Assembly (NCBI GenBank): GCA_016841955.1
Contig: JAENYE010000005.1
Coordinates: forward strand, 49,849 to 113,848
Length of the DNA stretch: 64,000 nt
Source: Methanobacteriota archaeon
GTDB lineage: Archaea; Halobacteriota; Methanomicrobia; Methanomicrobiales; Methanoculleaceae
Direction: 5' to 3'
The notes beneath the pieces were generated by a model. That model did not search any database and had not been told where the DNA came from. It saw nothing but the letters and a program-made list of their open reading frames with translations. Shown piece after piece: positions 52,510 through 61,327 of the stretch. Position 1 is the stretch's first letter, and the number at the start of each line of letters is the position of its first letter. The position numbers were made by a program, and so were the translations under genes.

Positions 52510-55500
52510 ATGGATTTCTTCGGTAATATTCTGGGTCAGGGGAAGGATGCGAACCCCTCGATAAAGCAGGGGATCTCTCAGTTTGAGGCCGGGAACTACA
52601 GTGAGGCGGTGAAGAGTTTCGAGAAGGCGCTCAAGATCGATCCTGAAAACGGCCCGATCCGGCTTGCCATGGGTCAGGCGCTCGTCTGCCTCGGCAAAGA
52701 CAACGAAGCCGCGGAGTGGCTGAGGAAGGCTCTCGAGTCGTCTCCCGGCGATGCCGAAACACTGCGGGCACTGGGGCATGTCCTTGCCCGGGCCGGCGAC
52801 TACGAGGAGGCGGCCGGGTGTTTCACGACGATCGTCGAAGGGAAACCCGCAGACACGAACGCCTCGTACTGGCAGGGAGAGATGCTTGAGAAGCTCGGCC
52901 GGTACGCCGACGCTGCAGCAGCCTACGCACGAGCGCTGGCCGGAGACCCGGAGAACGTTGTCCTGCGCGAGAAACACGGGAAGATGCTCGAGCGGACCGG
53001 TGACTACCGGGAAGCAGCGGTCTGTCTTGAGAAGATCCTCACGGCGAACCCCGGCAGCACCGATGCGCTCGCGAGAATCGGGACCGCTCTTCTGTACCGG
53101 GGGGATTACTCCGGAGCCGTCGAGACGTTTGCCCGACTGCTCGATGCGGAACCCCACAACCTCGACGCGCTCTACGGCAAAGCCCGGGCGCTCGAGCACC
53201 TCGGCCGGCTCCAGGACGCTGCCGGCTGCTACGCCGAGATCGCTGCCGCCGAGCCCGGGAACATCCCCGCCTGGTATCACCGCGGCTCGCTGCTCCTCCG
53301 GGCGGGAAGATACACCGAGGCGATGGAGTGCTTCGATAAGGTCGCCCTCGCCGACCCGGACCATATCGCCGTGCGCTACTCCCTGGGGATGGTCTACGAT
53401 ACGCTCGGCCGTTACGACCGGGCGGTCAAGAGCTTCGACCATATCCTGAAGCACGACCAGAGCCAGGTCCAGGTATGGTACGCCCGCGGCATGGCGCTCT
53501 TCCATCTCGGTCAGTACGCCGAGGCGATCCGGTCGTTCGACCGCGTGCTCGAGAACCGGGCGATGACCGGGATGAAGTGGATCGGGAGCAGCACCGACCT
53601 TGCGCTCTTCGAGAGGGACGAGCAGGGGACGCCCCGGAAGCAGAAGCCGCTGAAGTTCGATGCATTAAACGAGATCGTTCTGAACTGCCGGGGGGTTGCA
53701 TTGCTTCACCTGGGCCGGTATGCGGAGGCGCAGGTGGACTTTGAGCACGTTCTTGAGGTCGACCCCGGGAACGTCTCCATCCTGCAACGGAGCAGTACCG
53801 CACTCCTCCATCTCGGCAGGTATGACGAGGCCGCCCGCTGCCTGGATACGATTCTTGAGAAAGAGCCGCACAACGCTGTCGCCCGCTCGATGAAGGCGGA
53901 TGTACTCATGAACCTCGGCAGGTACGGCGATGCGCTGACGTACCTCGACCGGGTGCAGGAAGCGGGTGGAGACGACCTCCCTCTCCTGTACAGGAAGGGA
54001 GATGCCCTGCTGCACCTCTCCCGGTATGCGGAGGCGGCGGAGACGTTCGATGCCTTTCTCAGGATCAATCCCGGGGATACGGCAGCGGAGAAGAGCAGGG
54101 GAGACGCGCTCATGCACCTTGGCAGGTATGGGGAGGCGCTCGCCTGCTTTGATGGGGTACTTTCGGGCGACCCCGACGACCGGGCCGCCCTGCTCGGCAG
54201 GAGCATGGCGCTTGAACGTCTCGGGCGATACGAGGAGGCGCTCGAATCCATCGACCGGGTGACAGAGGCAGGTCCCGGGGACACCGGGACGCTTATCCGG
54301 AAGGCACGGATCCTCGAGGCCCTCGGGCGCCATGCTGCGGCGGCCGACTGCTACGAAACGCTTCTTGCAGCCGATCCGGATTCCGGCGGCTACCTGGTGA
54401 ACCTCGGGATCGTGCTTGCCACGCTCGGGCGGTACGAGGAGGCTGCCGGGCGCTTTAAGCAGGCCGTCGAGACCGACCCGGGCAACCTCTTTGCGTGGTT
54501 CAACCGGGGCCGGGCCCTGGAGAGGATGGGGCAGTACGCGGATGCAGCGGAGTGCTACGCAAAAGTGACCGACGGGCGGCCGGATGATACCGGCGTCTGC
54601 TTTGCGCTCGCCGTCGCGTTCGCACGGCTCGGCAGGCACCAGGAAGCGATCGAGTGTTGCGACCGGGTGCTCGCCGTCGACGCTTCGAATGCCGCGGTTT
54701 TAAAGATCCGGGCGGATATGCTGGAAGCCGTCGGCAGGCACGAAGAGGCGGGAGGAGCATACGAACACTACCTGGAGATCTCCCCCGACGACCGCGATGC
54801 GAGAATGGCGTTCGGCATGGCGCTCGAGAGGGACGGGAAGTTCGGCGACGCGATCAAGCAGTACGCGCTGGTGCTCGAGGGCGATGAGCGTGACGCCGAA
54901 GCATGGTACACCCTCGAGAGCGCCCTCGTGCATATGGGCCGGTATGAAGAAGCGCTCGAGTGTTCCAACAGTATCGTCGAGGCCAGCCCGGAGAACTGGG
55001 CTGCGTGGCAGCGGCGCGGGGAGGTCTTCATGTGGCTCGGACGCTACGCCGATGCGGTGGAATGCTTCGAGAAGGTGATCGAGGCGGATCCGGCAGATGC
55101 TCTCACCCTGCGAAGACTCGGGGAGGCCCACGAGAAGGCCGGCAGGTACGAGGATGCCCTCGCCGCCTACACGCAGGTGCTGGACCGGGAACCGACCAGT
55201 ATCGAGACCCTCCATGCCCGTTCGTCGGTCCTCATCCATCTCGGACGTTACGGGGAGGCGGTCAAGTCGATCGACAAGATCATCGTCCTCCAGGACGAGA
55301 ACCCCGCCGCCCTCTTCATGCGGGGAACGGTGCTCGAGAAGGCGGGCAGGTATGACGACGCCCTCGCGAGCTACGAGAAGGCGCTCTCGGTCGACCCGAA
55401 GAACGCGGCCATCTGGAACGCTGCCGGAGTGCTCATGGATGCACTGGGACGCCACGAGGATGCCGTTAAAGCGTTCGATGAGGCTATCGAGCTGGGTGAC

Positions 55501-55713
55501 GGGAACGTCCACGCCTGGCTCTCCAGGGGGCTCGCCCTCGGTCACCTGGGCAAACCCGATCAGGCGACCGCATGCTTCGACAGGGTCCTGGAGGCGGACC
55601 CCCGCCATGCCCGGGCATGGTACCTGAAGGGGAGAGCGCTCGACCGGCAGGGCAGGTTTGCGGAAGCGGTGGAGTGTTTCAGGAAGGCGCTCGAGAGCGA
55701 GGGAGAACCATGA
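52510..55713 (+). CDS. Giant tetratricopeptide repeat protein
   Basis: A 1067-residue protein made of about 30 34-residue TPR units (typical unit: ALYGKARALEHLGRLQDAAGCYAEIAAAEPGN) running from residue about 18 to the end, with one break near residues 350-390 (MTGMKWIGSSTDLALFERDEQGTPRKQKPLKFD) where an unrelated segment is inserted. TPRs build a superhelix for protein binding. There is no signal peptide or membrane segment, so it is probably cytoplasmic. Its stop overlaps the FKBP gene as ATGA, suggesting a functional pair. No catalytic domain is visible. Confidence 0.9.
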   Translation: MDFFGNILGQGKDANPSIKQGISQFEAGNYSEAVKSFEKALKIDPENGPIRLAMGQALVCLGKDNEAAEWLRKALESSPGDAETLRALGHVLARAGDYEEAAGCFTTIVEGKPADTNASYWQGEMLEKLGRYADAAAAYARALAGDPENVVLREKHGKMLERTGDYREAAVCLEKILTANPGSTDALARIGTALLYRGDYSGAVETFARLLDAEPHNLDALYGKARALEHLGRLQDAAGCYAEIAAAEPGNIPAWYHRGSLLLRAGRYTEAMECFDKVALADPDHIAVRYSLGMVYDTLGRYDRAVKSFDHILKHDQSQVQVWYARGMALFHLGQYAEAIRSFDRVLENRAMTGMKWIGSSTDLALFERDEQGTPRKQKPLKFDALNEIVLNCRGVALLHLGRYAEAQVDFEHVLEVDPGNVSILQRSSTALLHLGRYDEAARCLDTILEKEPHNAVARSMKADVLMNLGRYGDALTYLDRVQEAGGDDLPLLYRKGDALLHLSRYAEAAETFDAFLRINPGDTAAEKSRGDALMHLGRYGEALACFDGVLSGDPDDRAALLGRSMALERLGRYEEALESIDRVTEAGPGDTGTLIRKARILEALGRHAAAADCYETLLAADPDSGGYLVNLGIVLATLGRYEEAAGRFKQAVETDPGNLFAWFNRGRALERMGQYADAAECYAKVTDGRPDDTGVCFALAVAFARLGRHQEAIECCDRVLAVDASNAAVLKIRADMLEAVGRHEEAGGAYEHYLEISPDDRDARMAFGMALERDGKFGDAIKQYALVLEGDERDAEAWYTLESALVHMGRYEEALECSNSIVEASPENWAAWQRRGEVFMWLGRYADAVECFEKVIEADPADALTLRRLGEAHEKAGRYEDALAAYTQVLDREPTSIETLHARSSVLIHLGRYGEAVKSIDKIIVLQDENPAALFMRGTVLEKAGRYDDALASYEKALSVDPKNAAIWNAAGVLMDALGRHEDAVKAFDEAIELGDGNVHAWLSRGLALGHLGKPDQATACFDRVLEADPRHARAWYLKGRALDRQGRFAEAVECFRKALESEGEP

Positions 55714-56225
55714 GATATGGGCATGCATACGGCGTCCTGCTGCTGATCGCGTGTGTTCTCACCTTCTCCTCAGGCTGCATTGCGACCGACGGCGGGCAGG
55801 CGCAGGTGAAGTCCGGGGATAGGGTGTTGGTCCACTACACCGGCACCTTCGAGAACGGGACGGTCTTCGATACCTCCACCGGGCGCGAGCCGCTCGGGTT
55901 TACCGTCGGCAGGGGCGAGGTGGTCGCGGGGTTTGACGCGGGCGTTATCGGGATGCGGGTAGGAGAGGAAAAAACCCTTCACATTCCCGCCGATCAGGCC
56001 TACGGGCCGTACCGGGAGGATCTCGTCTTTGTCTTCGACCCGGCCGGGATCCCCGGCGGGGAGAACCTGACGGTCGGAGAACCGGTCGGGATAACCCTGC
56101 CGGACGGGCAGGTGCTGCCCGCGACGGTCGCCGGCATCTCCCCCGGCGCGGTTACCGTCGACGCGAACCATCCCCTTGCGGGCGAAGACCTCACGTTCAC
56201 CGTCAGCCTCGTTGAGATCGGGTAG
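55710..56225 (+). CDS. FKBP-type prolyl isomerase lipoprotein (SlyD-like)
   Basis: A 171-residue secreted enzyme. Residues 1-23 form a signal peptide ending in a lipobox-like FSSGC, so the mature protein is probably lipid-anchored at the cell surface. The FKBP domain (VKSGDRVLVHYTGTFENGTVFDTSTGREPLGFTVGRGEVVAGFDAGVIGMRVGEEKTLHIP) carries an inserted flap like SlyD and archaeal long-type FKBPs (GENLTVGEPVGITLPDGQ). It catalyses cis-trans isomerisation of X-Pro bonds and may chaperone exported proteins. The start ATG overlaps the TPR stop by 3 bases. Confidence 0.92.
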   Translation: MRYGHAYGVLLLIACVLTFSSGCIATDGGQAQVKSGDRVLVHYTGTFENGTVFDTSTGREPLGFTVGRGEVVAGFDAGVIGMRVGEEKTLHIPADQAYGPYREDLVFVFDPAGIPGGENLTVGEPVGITLPDGQVLPATVAGISPGAVTVDANHPLAGEDLTFTVSLVEIG

Positions 56226-56228
56226 GGA

Positions 56229-57545
56229 TCACTCTTTTTTCTCCTCGCCGCCCCTCACCGGAGTGACAAGCACCTTGTCGACCCGGTGACCGTCCATATC
56301 GAGAACCTCGAACCGGAGCCTGTTCCAGGTGAACCGGTCGCCGGCCTCAGGTGTCCGCTCGAGGTACATCATCACGAACCCGCCGAGTGTCTGGTAGTAC
56401 CCGCGCCCCTCCCCGGGCAGGGTGCCCACGTCGAGGAGGTCGTGGAACTCGTCGACCGGGAGCATCCCGTCGAGAAGCCACGACCCGTCTTCACGGCGAA
56501 CCGCCGGACCCTCGGGCGGGTGCTCGGCCGACGGGATGCCGCCGACGATCGCCTCCATGATGTCGTGGATGGTGACCAGCCCCTGGATGCTCCCGTACTC
56601 GTCGGTAACGAGGGCGATCCGCGCCCCTGAGGTCTTGAACTCGTCGAGGACCGACAGGGCGAGGACGCTCTCGGGCACGAAAAGGGCAGGTTCGATCGCC
56701 GCTAAAAGGTCGGGGGACTCGCCCGCGATCATCCGTGCCCAGAGGTCGCGGACCGAGACGACACCGAGCAGGTTGTCGAGGTGGTCGCGGTAGACCGGGA
56801 AATAGACGTGCGCGGAATCCACCATCTTTCGCCAGTTCTCTTCGATGGGGTCCTCGACGTCCACGGCCACGATGTCGGGTCGCGGGGTCATCAGCACGCT
56901 GACCCGCCTGTCGGCGAGGCGGAATACGCTCTCCACCATATCCTGTTCAGCCTCCAGAAAGACGCCCGCCCGGGTGGCCTGCCCGATGAGGATCCTGACA
57001 TCCTCCTCCGTAACCTCGGGTTCCGAAGGCTGCCGCACCCTGAGCACCATGAGGACCCCCTCGGTCGAGGCGCTCAGCAGCCGGACGAGGGGTGCAGCGG
57101 CCCGGGAGAGGAGCCGTATCGGACGCGAAACCAGCGATGCGATACGGTCGGCATGGGTCATGGCCACCCGCTTCGGCACCAGTTCCCCGATCACCAGCGT
57201 CAGGTAGGTGATGACGGCGACGACGGTTGCGACCGCGAGCGGGCCGCTGTACGGGGCAACCAGGGGGATAGAGGCGAATACTTCTGCGAGAGGTCCCGCG
57301 AGCGTCGCCCCGCCGAAGGCTCCCGCCAGGATCCCGACGACGGTGATGCCGACCTGGACGGTGGAGAGGAACTGCGTCGGGTCCGCGGCAAGTTCGAGGG
57401 CGGCCGCCGCTCCGGCGTCGCCGTCCGCTGCTCTCTTCTGCAGGCGCGTCGTCCTTGCAGAGACGAGCGCAAACTCCGTCATCGAGAAGAAGCCGTTCGC
57501 GAGGATCAGCAGGACGATGATCGCGATGTTGGTGGCGAGTGGCAT
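56229..57545 (-). CDS. CNNM/CorC-type protein with CBS domains
   Basis: A 438-residue membrane protein of the HlyC/CorC family. An N-terminal CNNM transmembrane domain (about 1-190: ATNIAIIVLLILANGFFSMTEFALVSARTTRLQ...) is followed by two CBS domains (MTPRPDIVAVDVEDPIEENWRKMVDSAHVYFPVYRDHLDNLLGVVS; ALVTDEYGSIQGLVTIHDIMEAIVG) and a CorC_HlyC C-terminal domain (WLLDGMLPVDEFHDLLD...VRGGEEKKE). These proteins are linked to Mg2+ or Co2+ export. Start ATG 57545. It converges with the FKBP gene. Confidence 0.93.
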   Translation of the reverse strand: MPLATNIAIIVLLILANGFFSMTEFALVSARTTRLQKRAADGDAGAAAALELAADPTQFLSTVQVGITVVGILAGAFGGATLAGPLAEVFASIPLVAPYSGPLAVATVVAVITYLTLVIGELVPKRVAMTHADRIASLVSRPIRLLSRAAAPLVRLLSASTEGVLMVLRVRQPSEPEVTEEDVRILIGQATRAGVFLEAEQDMVESVFRLADRRVSVLMTPRPDIVAVDVEDPIEENWRKMVDSAHVYFPVYRDHLDNLLGVVSVRDLWARMIAGESPDLLAAIEPALFVPESVLALSVLDEFKTSGARIALVTDEYGSIQGLVTIHDIMEAIVGGIPSAEHPPEGPAVRREDGSWLLDGMLPVDEFHDLLDVGTLPGEGRGYYQTLGGFVMMYLERTPEAGDRFTWNRLRFEVLDMDGHRVDKVLVTPVRGGEEKKE

Positions 57546-57751
57546 TGCAGTATTCTTACTACCAGGAGTCTTAAATCTGCGGGGCTTTCGGGGGAGACGG
57601 ATGAAACCCTTCGGGCAACGGCTCAACCGCGAGGAATGCAGAGGTTCGCCGGACTTCACGGCTGTTTCGGTCCGGCGACGGTTCCCTGCACAGAGAATGG
57701 CCCGGAAGGGGTCTGTGTGACGGATCCGGGCCGAGAAGGATCGTTCGTGAG

Positions 57752-57762
57752 AAATATTTATC
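57752..57762 (+). promoter_or_regulatory. TATA box of the peroxiredoxin gene
   Basis: AATATTTATCA lies about 45 bases before the ATG at 57798. It predicts a transcript start near 57782 and a short leader. The rest of 57546-57797 is gene-free. Confidence 0.5.
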
Positions 57763-57797
57763 ATCGTCGGGACCGGAGTCTCACCCGGTGGTGTACG

Positions 57798-58292
57798 ATG
57801 GTCGAGATCGGCGAACAGGCTCAGGATTTCTCGATACCGGATCAGAACGGGAATGAAATCCGGTTGTCGGGCTTCCCCGGGAAGCGGGTTGTCCTCTCGT
57901 TTCACCCGCTGGCCTGGACCAGCATCTGTGCCAGACAGATGAAGGCGCTCGAGGCGAATCGGGAGGCGTTCGACGCCCTTGGTGCCGTTGCCCTCGGCAT
58001 CAGCGTGGATTCCGTCCCCTGCAAGCGGGCGTGGGCGGAGAGACTCGGCATCAAGAAAACCCGGCTCCTTGCGGACTTCTGGCCGCACGGCGGCGTAGCG
58101 CAGATTTACGGCGTCTTCGACAGCGTAAAGGGCTACTCCCGGCGGGCGAACATCGTCGTCGACGAGTTCCGACGCATCATATTCGTCGGGGAATATCCGG
58201 CGACAACGGTGCCCGATATGCAGGATGTCCTTGACGTTCTCCAGGCACAGGAGAAGAGCAGGCGGGCAGAGGAGCAGGTGCCGGAGATATAA
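57798..58292 (+). CDS. Peroxiredoxin (AhpE/BCP-like)
   Basis: A 164-residue thiol peroxidase. The peroxidatic Cys is in LAWTSICARQMKALE; the usual PVCT context is changed to SICA, but Thr and Cys keep their spacing. A second Cys in SVPCKRAWAE is a candidate resolving residue. It begins MVEIGEQAQDFSIPDQNGNEIRLSGFPGKRVVLSFHPL, as in this family. It reduces peroxides with an unidentified thiol donor. In an anaerobic methanogen this fits protection from oxygen exposure. Confidence 0.9.
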   Translation: MVEIGEQAQDFSIPDQNGNEIRLSGFPGKRVVLSFHPLAWTSICARQMKALEANREAFDALGAVALGISVDSVPCKRAWAERLGIKKTRLLADFWPHGGVAQIYGVFDSVKGYSRRANIVVDEFRRIIFVGEYPATTVPDMQDVLDVLQAQEKSRRAEEQVPEI

Positions 58293-58528
58293 CCCGGGGT
58301 CGAGCCCGGCTTTTTTACCCCGTAACCCGGAAGAAACTGCCGATAAGCGTGATCAGCAGGATTGCCGGAACGCTGTAGCGGATGAGCGCCATATAGACCT
58401 TCGCATGCCCGCCCGGGTCCGGCGTATCCCCGACCAATGCACTTTTGTACCGGGCGTCCTCATACGACTGCGGTTGGAAGCAGCATGAGCGCCAGTTCCC
58501 GGATCTGCCCCGGCGGGGGGAAGATGGA

Positions 58529-59320
58529 TTGAACGGCCGGTACCCGTTCCTCGTCTCGATCCGCCATGACGGCACCTCCGTTCCGCCCGAAGTCCACGGT
58601 CTCGTCAACCTCTCGCGAAAGGAGATCGTCTTCAACAGTGACCCCCATACCCGCCTTCTCTACGGGTTCGACGATGCTGTGGAGGCGCTGGTCGACTTCG
58701 ACGTCTCGCGGATCTTCGTCGACACCAACCGGGCACCCTACGATTACCCGCCCCGGGCCCAGGACGGCGTGGTCAAGGTCATCACGCAGGACGGGACCCC
58801 GGTGTTCCGGAAGGGCCGGGTGCCCGGCAGGGAGTTGATAGGGACCCTCCTGCAGAACTACTACCACCCGTTCCACAAACGGCTGGCCGGGGCCCTCGAT
58901 ACCCTGCCTGTCGAGATCGCCTTCGACTGTCACAGCATGCTGCCGCGTGCCCCGCCGGTCCGGATGGACGCCGGACGCCCGCGCCCGCTCTTCTGCCTGA
59001 GCAACCGGGGAGACCGGAACGGAAGGCCCAAAACAGCGGGCGGTCTCGTGACCTGCCCGCCGGAGTGGCTCCAGGCGCTCGCTCGGTCGTTCCAGGCGGA
59101 GTTCGACGGTGAGGGGCGGGTTGCGATGAATGATCCCTTCAGGGGCGGGTTCATCTCGGTAGCGCACTACCGGCGCAGAAGAATCCCCTGGGTCCAGGTC
59201 GAGATCAACCGCGGCTTCTACGAGACCCCAGATCGCGAGGCTGACGAGGCACGGCTCACCGAACTGCGGGAGAGGATCTTCTCCGCCTTCACCGGGTTCT
59301 GGGACGAGGTCTCACGGTGA
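58529..59320 (+). CDS. N-formylglutamate amidohydrolase-like protein
   Basis: A 263-residue hydrolase of the FGase family, similar in fold to zinc carboxypeptidases. It starts LNGRYPFLVSIRHDGTSVPP, then FDVSRIFVDTNRAPYDYPPRAQDGVVKV, and VEIAFDCHSMLPRAPP, with metal-binding His and Asp residues. The start is taken at TTG 58529, preceded by a G-rich Shine-Dalgarno-like run; an ATG at 58445 would add 28 residues that do not look like the family. It is immediately upstream of recQ. Which substrate it really uses is unknown. Confidence 0.85.
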   Translation: MNGRYPFLVSIRHDGTSVPPEVHGLVNLSRKEIVFNSDPHTRLLYGFDDAVEALVDFDVSRIFVDTNRAPYDYPPRAQDGVVKVITQDGTPVFRKGRVPGRELIGTLLQNYYHPFHKRLAGALDTLPVEIAFDCHSMLPRAPPVRMDAGRPRPLFCLSNRGDRNGRPKTAGGLVTCPPEWLQALARSFQAEFDGEGRVAMNDPFRGGFISVAHYRRRRIPWVQVEINRGFYETPDREADEARLTELRERIFSAFTGFWDEVSR

Positions 59321-59403
59321 GGGATCCCTACCGGATCGGGCCGTATTCCGCCGAATTTTTGTGCCGAAGATACTATGCCGGCAGAGCACCCACTTATATA
59401 GTG

Positions 59404-60675
59404 ATGGATCGCCTGAACCTGATCCTGCAACGTTACTTTGGGCATACGGCGTTTAACCCTTACCAGCGGGAGATCATCCAGGACCTTCTGGACGGACGCG
59501 ACGTCCTCGCGGTACTTGCGACCGGAGGCGGTAAGTCGCTCTGCTACCAGGTCCCCGCGCTCATGGGCGAAGGCGTCACGCTGGTGATATCGCCCCTCAT
59601 CGCCCTGATGAAGGACCAGGTCGACGACCTGCAGGCCCGCGGGGTCGGCGCAGAAGCCCTGAACTCCTCCGGGTCCTACGCAACGACACGGCGGATCCTC
59701 TCGGAACTCGGAGAGGGCCTGATCCAGATCCTCTACGTCTCGCCGGAGAAAGCGGTCAGCGACGACTTCCTCACGCTCATCGCATCCATCCCCGTCACGC
59801 TGATCGCGATCGACGAGGCGCACTGCATATCGATGTGGGGACACCAGTTCCGCACGGAGTACAGGTCGCTCGCGGTCCTCAAGGAACGATTCGGGGAGGT
59901 GCCGATGGTCGCCCTGACGGCGACCGCGACGCCGGACGTCCGCGACGATATCGTCCGGCAGCTCGATCTCGCGGACCCTTCGGTCTATGTCGGGAGTTTC
60001 AACCGGGAGAATCTCAGGTACGCCGTCGTCCCGAAGGAAGAAGGTGCATACGAACGGCTTCGCGCCTACCTGCGGGGCCACAGGAAGGACGCCGGGATCG
60101 TCTATGTCGCGACCCGGGAGGGGGCCGAGACGCTTGCGGCACGGCTCCGGGCCGGCGGAGTTTCGGCGCTCCCCTACCATGCCGGGATGACGGCGGCCGC
60201 ACGGGGGGAGACGCAGGACCGGTTTATCAGCGGGAAGGTCCCGGTCGTCTGCGCGACGAGCGCGTTTGGTATGGGCATCGACAAGCCGGACGTCAGGTTC
60301 GTCGTCCACTACGATATGCCAAAGACCCTCGAGGCCTACTACCAGGAGAGCGGCCGGGCGGGGAGGGACGGCGGCGAGAGCGACTGCATCCTCTTCTATA
60401 ACGACGACGACGCACGACGCCTCCGGTCCTTCATCGACCGCGATCTGGCGTCCGAGTTCCAGCGCGAGGTTGCACGCTCGAAACTGCAGAATATGATGGA
60501 TTACTGCACCACGACGGGGTGCCGGAGAAAGGTGCTCCTCGAGTATTTCGGGGAGCGATACGAAGCTCCCTGCGGGGGCTGCGACGCCTGTGCGCCGGCC
60601 GGAACCCCGACCGGGGATGCCCGCCCCAGGTCCGGGCGCCGGAAGCGCGGTGCCGTCCGCTCTGCGTCCGGCTGA
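59404..60675 (+). CDS. recQ: RecQ family helicase (short form)
   Basis: A 3'-5' DNA helicase of 423 residues. It has LNLILQRYFGHTAFNPYQREIIQDLL, motif I ATGGGKS, motif II DEAH, motif III LTATAT, motif V ATSAFGMGIDKPDVRFV and motif VI QESGRAGRDGG, then the zinc-binding cysteines CTTTGCRRKVLLEYFGE...CGGCDAC. It stops soon after zinc binding and lacks the winged-helix and HRDC domains, so it is a minimal RecQ. ATG 59404 is preferred; a GTG at 59317 would overlap the upstream stop as GTGA but adds a poorly conserved N-terminus. Confidence 0.92.
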   Translation: MDRLNLILQRYFGHTAFNPYQREIIQDLLDGRDVLAVLATGGGKSLCYQVPALMGEGVTLVISPLIALMKDQVDDLQARGVGAEALNSSGSYATTRRILSELGEGLIQILYVSPEKAVSDDFLTLIASIPVTLIAIDEAHCISMWGHQFRTEYRSLAVLKERFGEVPMVALTATATPDVRDDIVRQLDLADPSVYVGSFNRENLRYAVVPKEEGAYERLRAYLRGHRKDAGIVYVATREGAETLAARLRAGGVSALPYHAGMTAAARGETQDRFISGKVPVVCATSAFGMGIDKPDVRFVVHYDMPKTLEAYYQESGRAGRDGGESDCILFYNDDDARRLRSFIDRDLASEFQREVARSKLQNMMDYCTTTGCRRKVLLEYFGERYEAPCGGCDACAPAGTPTGDARPRSGRRKRGAVRSASG

Positions 60676-60759
60676 GCCGCCGGATGACGATGCCCCGCCT
60701 CCCGTTCTCCGGGGAAACATCTATTACACTGACAGCAGAATGCTGTTCGGGAGTTTGTC

Positions 60760-60987
60760 ATGGCAAAGAAGTTATACCGCTCGACAACCGACCGGTGGGT
60801 TGCCGGAATATGCGGCGGCATCGGGGAGTACCTCGAGATCGACCCGAACGTCATCCGGGCTATCTGGGTCATCATTACCGTGCTCACGGGGTTCCTACCC
60901 GGGATTATCGTCTATATCCTGCTCTGGATCATCCTGCCGGAGCAGGGGCAGGCACGCCCGGTTGCGGCGCCTCCTGCCGAGGCGTAA
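60760..60987 (+). CDS. PspC domain protein
   Basis: A 75-residue membrane protein with one PspC domain: KKLYRSTTDRWVAGICGGIGEYLEIDPNVIRAIWVIITVLTGFLPGIIVYILLWIILP. The domain is common in envelope stress and small stand-alone proteins. It has one or two membrane helices. Its stop codon TAA (60985-60987) is followed at once by a mini-hairpin array. Function unknown. Confidence 0.93.
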   Translation: MAKKLYRSTTDRWVAGICGGIGEYLEIDPNVIRAIWVIITVLTGFLPGIIVYILLWIILPEQGQARPVAAPPAEA

Positions 60988-61085
60988 GGGAGCGACGGGC
61001 CGAAGGATGCGACGTTCCAACGGAACGGGGCAAGAGCACCGAAGGTGCGGGGCCGGAGCTCGAGCACCGGAGGTGCGAGGGGGGT
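60988..61085 (+). repeat. Mini-hairpin array after the pspC gene
   Basis: Begins directly after the stop codon with GGAGCGACGGGCCGAAGG (a unit also found at the aroC end), then CGTTCC-AAC-GGAACG (61013-61027), GCACC-GAA-GGTGC (61036-61048) and GCACC-GGA-GGTGC (61064-61076). The remaining bases to 61327 show no gene. Confidence 0.85.
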
Positions 61086-61327
61086 GGCCGGGGGGCTGCG
61101 GGAGCTGACCACCCTATTTGTCCGGAATAAAGCTCTCCGGACTGCACATAGACCCGGTTTGTGCGACCCACTGATAACAGCAGAGCCCGTCTGGCAATTT
61201 CTGTGTTCCAGAACTCTGTGGTGGGGTCGGGATATCCGAAGGCGTGAGTCAGAATTGACTGAAGGGCAGGAGCGTGAAAAACTGTAGGCTTCAGACGTGA
61301 CAATAGAACAGTTAAGACAATGCAAAA

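Noticed and set aside
58315-58440. Minus-strand hydrophobic tail resembling the end of a Na+-symporter (KVYMALIRYSVPAILLITLIG)
   Set aside because: Only about 30 residues are suggestive and there is no start or upstream homology; too weak to list as a gene remnant.
59391-59400. TATA-like ACTTATATAG just before recQ
   Set aside because: It is only about 10 bases from the ATG, too close to direct a transcript including that start; recQ is more likely read from upstream.
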